DNA from: Dactylosporangium fulvum | Lineage (GTDB): Bacteria > Actinomycetota > Actinomycetes > Mycobacteriales > Micromonosporaceae | Assembly: GCF_025137375.1 (NCBI RefSeq) | Contig: NZ_CP073720.1 | Span: 7,464,501 to 7,528,500, forward strand | Reading direction: 5' to 3' | DNA length: 64,000 nucleotides | Part shown: positions 8,801 through 17,459 of the stretch, one piece after another | How the letters are laid out: each line of letters begins with the position of its first letter | How positions within the stretch are numbered: the first letter of the stretch is position 1 | Notes under the pieces: generated by a model | Databases searched by the model: none | What the model saw: only the letters and a program-made list of their open reading frames with translations | Told to the model about the DNA's origin: nothing | Position numbers and translations under genes: made by a program

Positions 8801-11274
8801 CCTACTACACGGTCGCGGTCGGCCTGCTGGACAGCACGCCGACACTGGACAGTTTCGTCGCCGAGGTGGAGACAGGGTTGGCCTTCGTGCGGCGTACCGG
8901 CAGCGAGCGGGTCGGTCAGTGGCTGGACACCTACCGATGGCTGGCCGCTGTGCTGCGCGGCGAAGGTGCGGCAGCAGCCGACGAGGCGGCAGCCGACGGG
9001 CACGTAGACCCGTTCGCGCTGTTCCACGCGCATGTCAACCATGCGCTCGCCGCCGCCGTCCTCGATGATCCGGTCGCCCTGGCCCGGCACACCGCGGCGG
9101 CGATGCCGCTGCTGCCGACAGCCCTGGGCCTCTACCCGACCGCCCTGGCCCACCTGCTGCGCGGGCTGGCCCTCGCCGCGCAGGCCCGGGACAGCCACGG
9201 TGACGAACGCGACGATCTGCTGTCCGAACTGGAGGAGGCGACGCGGTGGCTGGCCGCCCGCGCCGCGGACGCGCCGGCGAACTTCCAGCCCCTGCTACGG
9301 CTGCTCGAGGCCGAGCGGGCCTGGGCGGTCGGCGACTTCCGCTCCGCCGCCCTCGCCTTCGACGCCGCCCGGCACGAGGCCGCCCAGCGTCAGCGGCCCT
9401 GGCACCGGGCCCTGATCACCGAACGCGCGGCCCGCTTCTATCTCGCCCACGGCCTCGAACACGGCGGCTACAGCCTGCTCATGGAAGCGCGCGAAAAGTA
9501 TCTCGCCTGGGGCGCGACCGCGAAAGTCCGCCAACTCGACTGGGCCTACCCGACCCTGCGGCCACAACCCGACGCGACCGCCGCGCCGGGCGGGGACCAG
9601 AGCAGCGGCCAGCCCGATGACGTGCGGCATCAACGGGCCACCGTCACCACCGGAGCGCTCGACCTGCTCGGCATCCTGTCCGCGTCGCAGGCGCTGAGCT
9701 CCGAGACCAGCATCGGACGGCTGCACACCCGCGTGGCCCGGCTGCTCAGCGCGATGACCGGCGCCACCGCCGTCAACCTGCCGCTGTGGAGCGACGAGCG
9801 GCAGCACTGGCTGCTGCCGACCCCGGGCAGCGGCGGCACCGCCCGGCTCTGCGGAACGGCCCAAGAACCCCTGGTCCCGATGTCCGTGCTGCGATACGCC
9901 CAGCGAATGCGTGAGCCGCTGGTCGTGCCCGACGCCACCCGCGACGACCGCTTCGCCCGCGACCCCTACTTCACCGGCGTCACCTGCTGCTCGCTCCTGG
10001 CCGTGCCCATCCTCAGCCGCGGCACGCTGCAGGCGGTACTGCTGCTGGAGAACCGGCTCATCCGCGGCGCCTTCACGACCGAACGGCTCGACGGTGTCAA
10101 GCTCATCGCCGGCCAGCTCGCCGTCTCCCTCGACAACGCCCAGCTGTACGCCGAATTCCGCCGGATCGCCGACGAGCAGGCCGCGTTGCGGCGGGTGGCG
10201 ACCCTGGTCGCCCGCGGGGTGGGTCCAGATCCTGTGTTCGCCGCGGTGGCCGAAGAGGTCGCCACACTCTTCGACGCCGACGGTACGGCGATCGTGCGGT
10301 TCGAGCCCGACGGGGACGCGACGGTGATGGGAGACTACGGTTTCGAGCGCAGCCGACCCGGGGCGCGCGGCAAACCCCATCCCGACTCGGCCATGGCGGC
10401 GGTCCAGGCCACCGGCCGCGCGGCTCGCCGCGATGTGGACGACCCGGAGTCGCACAGCCTGCCCGACGCCGCCCTCCCGGGACTGTGCTCCGCGGTCGCC
10501 AGCCCGATCCTGGTCGAGGGCCGGGTCTGGGGCGCCATGGACGTCGGGTCTCGCCGCGAACGGCTGCCCCAGGACACCGAGCAACGGCTGGCCGACTTCA
10601 CCGAGCTCATCGCGACCGCCATCGCCAACGCCGACAGCCAGGCCGAACTCACCATCTCCCGCGCGCGGCTCGTCGCCACCGCCGACCAGATCCGCCGGCG
10701 CATCGAGCGGGACCTGCACGACGGCGCCCAGCAACGGCTGGTCGCACTGGCGCTGCAACTGCGCGCGGCGCAGGCGGCGCTACCACCGGAGCTCGACGCG
10801 CTCGCCACCGAACTCGACCGCGCCGTCACCGGGGCAGCCGGCGCCCTGGACGAGCTCCGCGAGATCTCACGCGGCATCCACCCGGCCATCCTGTCCGAGG
10901 GCGGCCTCGGCCCGGCACTGCGTTCCCTCGCCCGCCGCTCACCGATCCCGGTCGACCTCGACATACGCACGCAACGGCGGCTGCCCGAGCAGGTCGAGGT
11001 CAGCGCGTACTACGTCGTCGCCGAGGCGCTGACCAACGCGGCCAAACACGCGCACGCGTCGGCCGTCACGGTCACCGTCGAAGCCGACACAGCCGACACA
11101 GCCGGCGCCGTGCTGCGCCTCGCGGTCCGCGACGACGGCGTCGGCGGCGCCGACTTCGCCCGCGGCACCGGCCTGGTCGGCCTCAAAGACCGCGTCGAGG
11201 CACTCGGCGGCCGGATCGTGCTCCACAGCCCCCGCGGGGAGGGCACCAGCCTGCGCGTGGAACTCCCGGGTTGA
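5863..11274 (+). CDS. Giant hybrid sensor: Ser/Thr kinase-like, AAA ATPase, TPR-like, two GAF, NarL-type histidine kinase
   Basis: About 1803 residues from the ATG at 5863 (a TTG at 5836 is in frame). Residues ~1-270 are a protein-kinase fold: HRDIAPANVVI at 111, VGTLAYLAPEQT, and DQRADLYSLGATLYEL. The DFG motif reads DFA, so phosphotransfer may be weak. Walker A GGAAGVGKT is at 309-317 and Walker B VVVFVDDLQW follows, the AAA/STAND-like module. Residues ~600-1250 are a helical, TPR-like region. Two GAF domains lie at ~1270-1410 and ~1430-1590. A HisKA_3 dimerisation box ERDLHDGAQQR (His1619) and a HATPase_c domain (ALTNAAKHAHA, DDGVGG, GTGLVGLKDR) end the protein. Related multidomain hybrids are known in cyanobacteria and actinomycetes. 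No partner response regulator is adjacent. It lies directly upstream of the NRPS core and may regulate it. Confidence 0.93.
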   Translation: MWRGEIVHESELTRVARLVSAGGAVVRKEPLGPSAPRRLRHELAILERLRGVDGVARLVEAPRYPGSIVLADAGDTTLAGLAKPLAVGDLIGLAVKLARAVAGMHRRGVLHRDIAPANVVISQDGAPCLVDFALATSLAEIRPEFTHHTEIVGTLAYLAPEQTGRTGRPVDQRADLYSLGATLYELATGAPPFGSADPLRLTHDHLARVPVPPAAVNPAVPGPLSDVIMHLLEKEPDNRYQTADGVVHDLERLRDAGPRAAAELRVGERDVPPRLSPPSRLAGRDAEVAALRAAFEDALAGRCRGVLVGGAAGVGKTALVNELRPVVTGRDGWFVAGKFDQYRRDLESDAVQQAFRALGRLLLAEPEDELARIRERILTAVGPNAGLLTAVVPEFAALLEVPPHPGDPLTAQVRAQRSAMQVLRAIASPQRPVVVFVDDLQWAGRTPLGFVDVALSEEPIEGLLLVGAYRQDDVDAVHSLAAALSRWREQPSTRHLRLGNLPMPHLVTMVAEMLHVDKTAAADLAGMISPHTSGNPYETVELLNALRRDGALTAAAGGWWWDAAAVRAYLGRPEVAGLLGPVPAPSWQLVEAMACLGGRAELRLLGTATAVPANVVEQRLAPALDEGLLSVEAGAQEAVRFRHDRIREAVLRGLDRQRRRGLQLAMARRLAEVPEWFAIAAEQYLPVVDEVHDPTERRRVLGLLRRAVDQAALIGDHALVNALLTAALQLIDPGETATLMEVHTGRHAALYGLGRLDEADEEYHTITGLCTNVTDRVDATVVQIRSLTHRNRLAEAIGLGTESLRELGITVPAADRLQAELDHRLDRSLRHLHRWLDDTDSTDEMGPEITDPTLLATARLLNTILPAAYVAPDFALCRWLSLEALEIWLKHGLCPTLLATASHVASEVVMLGDYGAGYRALRRSLALAEARGYEPDTSQTGYRFAYSCCWFEPVENAVRAGLRAREGLIAAGDLGRAGYTYYTVAVGLLDSTPTLDSFVAEVETGLAFVRRTGSERVGQWLDTYRWLAAVLRGEGAAAADEAAADGHVDPFALFHAHVNHALAAAVLDDPVALARHTAAAMPLLPTALGLYPTALAHLLRGLALAAQARDSHGDERDDLLSELEEATRWLAARAADAPANFQPLLRLLEAERAWAVGDFRSAALAFDAARHEAAQRQRPWHRALITERAARFYLAHGLEHGGYSLLMEAREKYLAWGATAKVRQLDWAYPTLRPQPDATAAPGGDQSSGQPDDVRHQRATVTTGALDLLGILSASQALSSETSIGRLHTRVARLLSAMTGATAVNLPLWSDERQHWLLPTPGSGGTARLCGTAQEPLVPMSVLRYAQRMREPLVVPDATRDDRFARDPYFTGVTCCSLLAVPILSRGTLQAVLLLENRLIRGAFTTERLDGVKLIAGQLAVSLDNAQLYAEFRRIADEQAALRRVATLVARGVGPDPVFAAVAEEVATLFDADGTAIVRFEPDGDATVMGDYGFERSRPGARGKPHPDSAMAAVQATGRAARRDVDDPESHSLPDAALPGLCSAVASPILVEGRVWGAMDVGSRRERLPQDTEQRLADFTELIATAIANADSQAELTISRARLVATADQIRRRIERDLHDGAQQRLVALALQLRAAQAALPPELDALATELDRAVTGAAGALDELREISRGIHPAILSEGGLGPALRSLARRSPIPVDLDIRTQRRLPEQVEVSAYYVVAEALTNAAKHAHASAVTVTVEADTADTAGAVLRLAVRDDGVGGADFARGTGLVGLKDRVEALGGRIVLHSPRGEGTSLRVELPG

Positions 11275-11317
11275 CTGACGGGTCCTCGTAGACCTGGGCG
11301 ACAGCGTTGCCGCGGAC

Positions 11318-12643
11318 CTACTCGGAGGCGCGCACCAGCACGTTCTCGACATGCCGGAGCATGTCGCCGGCCGCCGGCGCCCACGTCGTGTCGCTGTGAC
11401 AGGCGATCGTCATCAGCGCCGCGGTCGGCCGGTGCTGGACTGACAGAATGTACCGCGACCCGCCGGGCCGGTCGGGCTGCTCGGTGATCCGGTCCTGCAC
11501 GGCCGGATCAGTGAACGGGATGGCCTCGGCGCCGAGTGAACGGCTGTTCGCCGCGCTGCCCACGATGGATGCGTCGATGTAGTTGAATCGAGCCACGGCC
11601 GCGCCCGTCTCAGCAAGTTCGCCAAGGACTTCGGCGCTGATCGCCTCGGCTCGCGCCGGGTCGAGGTTGGCGAACCGGTGGCCGTGCAGCTGGTTGCTGG
11701 CCGTGGCTGCCAGCCGCGCGGCCAGGTCGCCGGTCCCCGGCACGAGGACGGGCACCGGCATGACCGCCTTGCGGACCGACGCCTGCGTGCCCGCCGACAG
11801 CCGGTTCGCGGCGAGTGAACGGATGCCGGCGCACGGCGAACCCTCGACCAGGCTGATCGCCGAGCCGAACGCGGTCAGGTAGATCGCCGATACCGGCATT
11901 CCGGTGCGGGTGGCGATGGCCTGCGCGGCTCGGGCGGCGTGCGCCGAGGCGAGCCACCGGGACTGGAGCACCGGGTCCGCCGGCGCCGTCCCGCTGTTCG
12001 GGCGCCAGCCGGACAGCCCGTCGCGCAGCGCGCCCAGCTGGCGCCGCCAGTGCGCCTCGGCACGCTCGGCGTAGGCCCGGCCCGGTTCGGACATTTCCCA
12101 CTCGGCTGTTTCCAGGGGCTGTTCCGGCACGGGCTGGCCGTCGAACGCCGGACGTCCGCTCATGCGACTCCGTAAGGCCTGCATGAAGTCGCTGCGGAGC
12201 ACCCGCATGCCCCATCCGTCGACCGCGGAATGATCGACGACGATGCCGATCCGCTGCACGGCGCCGGCGGCGGTCTCCAGCACGAAGAGCACCGGCTGTT
12301 GCTCTGCGAGCCGGAACGCCGTGGCCGTGGCCGCTGCGATCGCCTGGTCCGCTTCCGGACCGGCCGGCGCGACCCGCACCACTTCGCCGAGCCGCTCGGC
12401 CGTCGGGAGAACGTGCTGCTCGCGACGGCCGGAATCGGTCGTGAGCAGGAGAGTCCGCAGCCCCTCGTGCCGATCGAGCAGATCACCGATCGCCGCCAGC
12501 ACGACACCCACCCGCGCGGCGGCACCGTCGACCACGCTCGTGAAATTCGTAGCGTACGACCACGGCGAGTCCGCGTCGATGCCGACGTCCATGAACCATT
12601 CACGTTGCGCGCATGTTAACGGCCCGCGTCGAGTCGAGTTCAT
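11318..12643 (-). CDS. Stand-alone NRPS condensation-domain protein
   Basis: A 441-residue protein consisting only of a condensation fold: LTCAQREWFMDVG (first C motif), RHEGLRTLLL, active-site region VVDHSAVDGWG, and a C-terminal half with AIYLTAFGSAISLV. The catalytic motif HHxxxDG reads DHSAVDG, keeping the second His and the DG. No carrier or adenylation domain is attached, so it must act in trans on carrier proteins of neighbouring enzymes, as free C domains do in amide or ester bond formation. It is encoded opposite the core operon, 41 bases from the AMP-ligase gene, and converges on the sensor-kinase gene. The ATG at 12643 has a GGGA ribosome site. Confidence 0.87.
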   Translation of the reverse strand: MNSTRRGPLTCAQREWFMDVGIDADSPWSYATNFTSVVDGAAARVGVVLAAIGDLLDRHEGLRTLLLTTDSGRREQHVLPTAERLGEVVRVAPAGPEADQAIAAATATAFRLAEQQPVLFVLETAAGAVQRIGIVVDHSAVDGWGMRVLRSDFMQALRSRMSGRPAFDGQPVPEQPLETAEWEMSEPGRAYAERAEAHWRRQLGALRDGLSGWRPNSGTAPADPVLQSRWLASAHAARAAQAIATRTGMPVSAIYLTAFGSAISLVEGSPCAGIRSLAANRLSAGTQASVRKAVMPVPVLVPGTGDLAARLAATASNQLHGHRFANLDPARAEAISAEVLGELAETGAAVARFNYIDASIVGSAANSRSLGAEAIPFTDPAVQDRITEQPDRPGGSRYILSVQHRPTAALMTIACHSDTTWAPAAGDMLRHVENVLVRASE

Positions 12644-12684
12644 GCCTGTTCCCGTCTAGTTTCTAAAGTCAGCTGCGTGGAATA

Positions 12685-14175
12685 TTGCAGGATGTCACTG
12701 CGCCGTGCAACCCTGTCGCCGTGGTTTTGCACGCGCCCCCGACAACGGTTCCACGCCTCCTCGCCGACCGATCCGCATCGGAGCCGGACCGGGAGGCTCT
12801 CGTCGTCGACGGCATCGGCGCCTTGACCTTCGGCTCCTGGCAGCGCCGTGCGGCCGACCTCGCCGAGCAGCTGCAGCAGCGCCGCGTCGCGCCGGGCGAT
12901 CGCGTCGGCCTGCGGTTCGGTGCTGCCGAATGGCTCGACTACGCGGTCGCGTACGTGGCGGTGCAGCGCCTGGGCGCGGTCGCCGTGCCGATCTCCGACG
13001 ACGCGGCACCCGCCGAATTGGCGCACATGCTCGCCGACTGCGGTGCTGTCGGGCTGGTGCACGCGGGCGGCGCGCCCGACTGGCCCGGCGGATGGACCCA
13101 CGCCGCCGATGATGGCGCAGGCTCGCAATGCGGCGAAGACCGGTCCACACCGCACAGCCTGGCCCAGATCCTGTACACGTCCGGCACGACCGCACGACCC
13201 AAGGGTGTCGCCGCCAGTCACGCCAACGTCACGTACGGGTCAGGTGCCCGGCACCGGCCGTTCCGGCACTCGCGCCACCTGTTGCACGCGTTCGCGATCG
13301 GCACGAACGCGGCGCAGATCATGCTGATGAACGCGCTGCTCGCCCACCCCGCTGTGGTGACGTTGCCGCAGTTCACACCGTTGCGCTTCGCGCGTGCCAT
13401 CGCACGCTGGTCCGCCGGCACGGTGTTCGTGGTCCCGGCCATGGCCATGGAGCTGCTCACCGTGGCCGACGGCCATGACCTGAGCAGCGTGCGGCTGCTC
13501 GGGTCGGCCGCCGCTCCGCTGCCGGGGCCGGTCGCCGCCCGCCTCGTGGCAGCGTTCCCGAACGCGACGATCGTCAACTACTACACCTCGACCGAGGCCG
13601 CCCCGGCACAGACCGCCATGGCGTACGACCCGGAGCGCCCGGACAGCGTGGGCCGGCCGATCGCCGGCGGTGGCGTGCGCGTCATCGACGACGGGCGGCC
13701 CTGCGCGCCCGGCGAGATCGGCGCCGTCTGGATGCGCTCGCCCGCCCCGACCCGCACGTACTTCGGCGACACGGCGACCAGCGCCACCGCGTTCCAGGAC
13801 GGCTGGGTCCGGATGGGCGACGTCGGCTACCTGGACGCTGACGGCTACCTGTACCTCGTCGAGCGGGACAGCGACCTGGTCAAGACCGGCGCCCACCGGG
13901 TGTCGACACTCCAGATCGAGGCGGCCATCCACGAGCATCCGGCGGTCGCCGACGCCGCCGTCGTCGGGCTGCCGCACGAGGTGCTCGGCGTCGAACTGGC
14001 CGCCGTGATCGTGGTCAGCGGCGACGCGGCGCTGACCCCGACGGCGCTACGGGCGTTCCTCGCCGACCGCCTCGCGCCACACGAGATCCCCTCCCGCGTC
14101 CACGCCATGGACAAGCTTCCGCGCAACCGCGGTGGCAAGGTCGACAAACGATCCCTGCGAAGGAGCCTGACATGA
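12685..14175 (+). CDS. Stand-alone adenylate-forming enzyme (acyl-CoA/carrier ligase type)
   Basis: Up to 496 residues of the ANL superfamily: phosphate loop LYTSGTTARPKG, acceptor motif YYTSTEA, hinge region YLVERDSDLVKTGAHRVS, and C-terminal PRNRGGKVDKRSL with the catalytic Lys. It has no carrier domain. Overall architecture is closer to acyl-CoA ligases than to amino-acid A domains (no Asp at the usual amino-binding position could be placed), so a carboxylic acid substrate is likely. The TTG at 12685 is the longest start; a GTG at 12721 gives a more typical N-terminus and neither has a strong ribosome site. Its stop overlaps the C-T gene in an ATGA. It probably loads the carrier of that protein or the C-terminal MbtH-carrier protein. 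Confidence 0.85.
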   Translation: MQDVTAPCNPVAVVLHAPPTTVPRLLADRSASEPDREALVVDGIGALTFGSWQRRAADLAEQLQQRRVAPGDRVGLRFGAAEWLDYAVAYVAVQRLGAVAVPISDDAAPAELAHMLADCGAVGLVHAGGAPDWPGGWTHAADDGAGSQCGEDRSTPHSLAQILYTSGTTARPKGVAASHANVTYGSGARHRPFRHSRHLLHAFAIGTNAAQIMLMNALLAHPAVVTLPQFTPLRFARAIARWSAGTVFVVPAMAMELLTVADGHDLSSVRLLGSAAAPLPGPVAARLVAAFPNATIVNYYTSTEAAPAQTAMAYDPERPDSVGRPIAGGGVRVIDDGRPCAPGEIGAVWMRSPAPTRTYFGDTATSATAFQDGWVRMGDVGYLDADGYLYLVERDSDLVKTGAHRVSTLQIEAAIHEHPAVADAAVVGLPHEVLGVELAAVIVVSGDAALTPTALRAFLADRLAPHEIPSRVHAMDKLPRNRGGKVDKRSLRRSLT

Positions 14176-15623
14176 TCCAGGCATCCGCGGCTCAGCACGG
14201 TATGTGGGTCGCCGCGTCCGGCGTCGTCCCCACCGCCTACCACATGCCGCTGGTTGTCACGTTCGCCCACGACCCGGATGTCGGCCTCCTGGCCAAGTCC
14301 TGCGCGGCCGTGGTCGAACGGCATGCGCTGCTGTCCAGCGCGATCGTCGACCGCGACGGCGTCGCATACCTCACGCGGGCCTCCGCCGCCGGGCTGCGCG
14401 TGGCCGGGCCGGACGAGTCGGTCGACGAGGAGATCACGCGACCGTTCGACCTCGCCGAAGGGCCGCTGGTCCGGTTCGTACTGTTCGGCCGGACGCTGTT
14501 GATCACGGCGCATCATCTGGTCTTCGACGGACAGTCCAAGGAGGTGCTGCTCCGCGATCTGGCCGCCTTCTACGCGGGTGAGATCCCGGATCCGTTACCC
14601 CGCACCGCCGCGGACGAGTTGGCCGCCGACGCCGCACGGCTGGCCGGCCGCCGGACCGCGGCGGCTGAGTTCTGGTCCGGCCGGTGGGCCGAGCCGCTGC
14701 CCGTGGTCGTCGGCGACCACGTTCTCACCGGTCGCGATCACGGGGCAGGGCAGGTGCATGCGTTCGAGCCGCCCGTGCCTGACCTGCCCGGGCTGACCCG
14801 GTTCGAGACGCTGCTGGCCGCGATCCACGCGACGCTCAGCGGGCACGGCAACCCGCGGGTCACGACCGGCATCGACCTGTCCACCCGGGAGCCCGGCCCG
14901 GTCGACGCCGTCGGCCCGTACGCGACGGAACTTCCTGTCGACTCACAGCCCGATCCTGACTCCTCGTTCGCGGAGTTCGCCGCCGAACTGCGCGCCGCGC
15001 TCCGCGCGATGTACCCGCACCGGTCGGTGCCGCTGGCCCGTGCGGTGCGCCGGCTGCGGCCGCACGCCGCTGTGGCGCCCGTCTCCGTCAGCTACCGCCG
15101 GGGTGCCGTCGCACCACGGTTCGACGGCGCCCCGGTGGACGTGGACTGGCTGGCATTCGCCGGCAGTGTCCGCGGCGACCTGCAACTGCAGGCAGTCGAC
15201 GACGGCACGACCGTCACCGCGAGGCTGCGCTACTCGGCCGCGGCGGCGCCGGTCGCCGCCCGGTTCGCCGAGGACCTGTGCGGGGTGCTCACACAGGTCG
15301 CCGCCGCCCCGGCGACCCGACTGCGCGACCTGTTCGCCCCGACCACATCCGCAGCGCCCGTCGCCGTCGAGGCGCGCGCCTCCGCGCCGGCGCCGGCACA
15401 CGGCGGTGAGCTCGTCGAGCCGGTCCTGGCCATCTGGCGCGACGTGCTCGGCGACCACACCATCGGTCCCGACGACGACCTGTTCGACCTGGGCGGCGAC
15501 TCGCTGACCGCGACGCAGATCATCGCGCGGATGCGCAAGACGCTCGGCATCGACGTCGACATCGACACGTTCTTCGACCACCCGACGGTCAATGGAGTCG
15601 TGCATGCCGCCGGCGCCCGCTGA
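14172..15623 (+). CDS. NRPS condensation-carrier (C-T) didomain protein
   Basis: 483 residues. A condensation domain occupies ~1-385, with SAAQHGMW at the start and the intact active site HHLVFDG at 114-120. A peptidyl-carrier domain occupies ~415-480 with DLFDLGGDSL and phosphopantetheine Ser444. There is no adenylation domain, so the carrier must be charged in trans, most simply by the AMP ligase upstream or through the lipoyl E2 downstream. The start overlaps the ligase stop (ATGA), and the next gene starts inside its 3' end. The tight coupling implies equal amounts of these proteins. Confidence 0.9.
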   Translation: MIQASAAQHGMWVAASGVVPTAYHMPLVVTFAHDPDVGLLAKSCAAVVERHALLSSAIVDRDGVAYLTRASAAGLRVAGPDESVDEEITRPFDLAEGPLVRFVLFGRTLLITAHHLVFDGQSKEVLLRDLAAFYAGEIPDPLPRTAADELAADAARLAGRRTAAAEFWSGRWAEPLPVVVGDHVLTGRDHGAGQVHAFEPPVPDLPGLTRFETLLAAIHATLSGHGNPRVTTGIDLSTREPGPVDAVGPYATELPVDSQPDPDSSFAEFAAELRAALRAMYPHRSVPLARAVRRLRPHAAVAPVSVSYRRGAVAPRFDGAPVDVDWLAFAGSVRGDLQLQAVDDGTTVTARLRYSAAAAPVAARFAEDLCGVLTQVAAAPATRLRDLFAPTTSAAPVAVEARASAPAPAHGGELVEPVLAIWRDVLGDHTIGPDDDLFDLGGDSLTATQIIARMRKTLGIDVDIDTFFDHPTVNGVVHAAGAR

Positions 15624-16497
15624 AGCCCCCGACCGGCTCGCCACCGACCGGGCGACGATGCTGCTCATCCGGCATTTCGAGACGGCGTTACTCGACCTTT
15701 TCGCGCGCGGCGAACTGTCCGGAACCACGCACACCTGCCTCGGCCAGGAGTACGTGCCCGTGGCCGTGAGCAGCCTGCTCGAACCGGACGACCACGTGCT
15801 GAGCAACCACCGCGGTCACGGCCACTACCTCGCGCGGTTCGACGACCCGGAGGGACTCCTGGCCGAGATCATGGGCCGGGTGGGCGCCGTGTGCCACGGC
15901 GTCGGCGGAAGCCAGCACATCCACCGCCCCGGATACCTCTCGACCGGGGTCCAGGGCGAGAGCCTGCCGATCGCGGCCGGACTCGCGCTGCACCTGCGCC
16001 GCCACCAGCCGGGTGCGCTCGTCTGCGCGTACATCGGCGACGGCACCTGGGGCGAGGGCGCCGTGTACGAGGCGCTGAACATGGCCGCGCTGTGGCACCT
16101 GCCGTTGCTGGTCGTGGTCGAGCACAACGGCATCGCCCAGTCGACGCCCACCGAACACGCCATGGCCGGCACCATCGCCGGGCGCGCCGCCGCGTTCGGT
16201 CTGGCCCACACGCAGATCACCGCGACCGACCCGGCCGCGATCCGGGCGGAGCTGGCGCCGCTCGTCGCTCGCGTGCGGGACGGTGCGCCGTTGATCGCCG
16301 AGTTCCGCACCCCGCGGCTCGGCCCGCACAGCAAGGGCGACGACACCCGTCCCGCCGACCACGTCGCGGCACTGGCCGACTGGTATCCGGCACTGGCCGC
16401 CGCCGCGCCGGATCTCGACCGTGCGCAGCGGGAACGCGTCGCCCGCGTCGTCGCCGAGCTGTCGGCCCGCCCGCCTGCCGAGTGGACCGACCGATGA
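15604..16497 (+). CDS. 2-oxoacid dehydrogenase E1 component, alpha subunit
   Basis: 297 residues of the pyruvate/acetoin/branched-chain dehydrogenase E1alpha family. The thiamine-diphosphate motif runs from GDGTWGEGAVYE (Gly145) to EHNG (Asn175). Other family signatures are HLSNHRGHGHYLA-like residues (read LSNHRGHGHYLA) and GVGGSQHIH. The ATG at 15604 is preferred over 15592 because GGAG lies six bases before it; it overlaps the end of the C-T gene. The stop overlaps the E1beta start (ATGA). The family decarboxylates a 2-oxo acid (or, in some antibiotic pathways, a ketose phosphate) on thiamine diphosphate and passes the acyl unit to a lipoyl arm. Its place inside an NRPS operon points to supply of an acyl building block, not central metabolism. 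Confidence 0.92.
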   Translation: MPPAPAEAPDRLATDRATMLLIRHFETALLDLFARGELSGTTHTCLGQEYVPVAVSSLLEPDDHVLSNHRGHGHYLARFDDPEGLLAEIMGRVGAVCHGVGGSQHIHRPGYLSTGVQGESLPIAAGLALHLRRHQPGALVCAYIGDGTWGEGAVYEALNMAALWHLPLLVVVEHNGIAQSTPTEHAMAGTIAGRAAAFGLAHTQITATDPAAIRAELAPLVARVRDGAPLIAEFRTPRLGPHSKGDDTRPADHVAALADWYPALAAAAPDLDRAQRERVARVVAELSARPPAEWTDR

Positions 16498-17459
16498 GGG
16501 TCGCCGAGAACATCAACGCCGCGCTGCACACGGTCCTTGCCGGCGACGACCGGGCGTACCTCATCGGCGAGGATCTCCTCGACCCGTACGGCGGCGCGTT
16601 CAAGGTCGCGCGTGGGCTCTCCACCCGATTCCCGGACCGGGTCCTGTCCACCCCGATCAGCGAGTCGGCCATGACCGGCATCGCGGCCGGCCTGGCCCTG
16701 GCCGGCGACACCGCGATCGTCGAGTACATGTTCGCCGACTTCCTGACACTCGGCTTCGACCCGCTGGTCAACTTCGCCGCCAAGTCCGTCACCATGTACG
16801 GCAACCGGCTGCCGATGCGGCTGATCGTGCGCTGCCCCAGCGGCGGCGGCCGCGGCTACGGACCGACGCACAGCCAGAGTCTGACGAAGCACCTGATCGG
16901 TGTACCCAGCCTCAACGTGTTCGAGATGTCGCCCTTCCGCGACGCGGCCGAGGTGTTCGCCGAGATGCTGGCGCTCGCGCAGCCGTGCGTGTTCGTCGAG
17001 GACAAGATCCTCTACACCCGCCGGATGCACACCGTGATCGACCCGTTCACGGTGGAGGTGCGGGCGGGCGTGGCGTTCGTCGGCACCGGAGAACGGCCGG
17101 AGCTGATCCTCATCGCGCCCGGCGGCATGGCCGAGCGCGCCATGACCGCGCTGCGCATGCTGCTGGTCGAACAGGAGATCGCCGGCCTTCTGGTGGTGCC
17201 GTCCCGGCTGTATCCGGTCGACCTCGACCTGCCGCCGGTCGCGCATGTGGTGGTGGCTGAAGACAGCACCGCCGGCGGCACCTGGGGCGCCGAGGTCGCG
17301 CATCACGTGCATGCGCGCCACTTCGCGGACCTGGCCGCGCCCGTGACGCTCGTCCATGCGGCCGACACCGTCATCCCCACCGCGCCGCATCTGGAGCGTC
17401 AAGTGCTCGTGAGTGCCGAGACCATCTACGACGCCCTGGTGAGGACCGTCCATGGCTGA
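16494..17459 (+). CDS. 2-oxoacid dehydrogenase E1 component, beta subunit
   Basis: 321 residues. Typical E1beta motifs: GEDLLDPYGGAFKV, TPISESAMTGIAAGLALAG, EYMFADFLTLGFD, and the conserved GGGRGYGPTHSQSL that closes over the thiamine site. The C-terminal transketolase domain contains LILIAPGGM and VVVAEDSTAGGTWG. The ATG at 16494 overlaps the E1alpha stop, and its 3' end overlaps the E2 gene by 8 bases, so E1alpha, E1beta and E2 form one translationally coupled block. Substrate specificity (pyruvate, branched-chain oxo acid or sugar phosphate) cannot be read from the sequence. Confidence 0.92.
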   Translation: MRVAENINAALHTVLAGDDRAYLIGEDLLDPYGGAFKVARGLSTRFPDRVLSTPISESAMTGIAAGLALAGDTAIVEYMFADFLTLGFDPLVNFAAKSVTMYGNRLPMRLIVRCPSGGGRGYGPTHSQSLTKHLIGVPSLNVFEMSPFRDAAEVFAEMLALAQPCVFVEDKILYTRRMHTVIDPFTVEVRAGVAFVGTGERPELILIAPGGMAERAMTALRMLLVEQEIAGLLVVPSRLYPVDLDLPPVAHVVVAEDSTAGGTWGAEVAHHVHARHFADLAAPVTLVHAADTVIPTAPHLERQVLVSAETIYDALVRTVHG

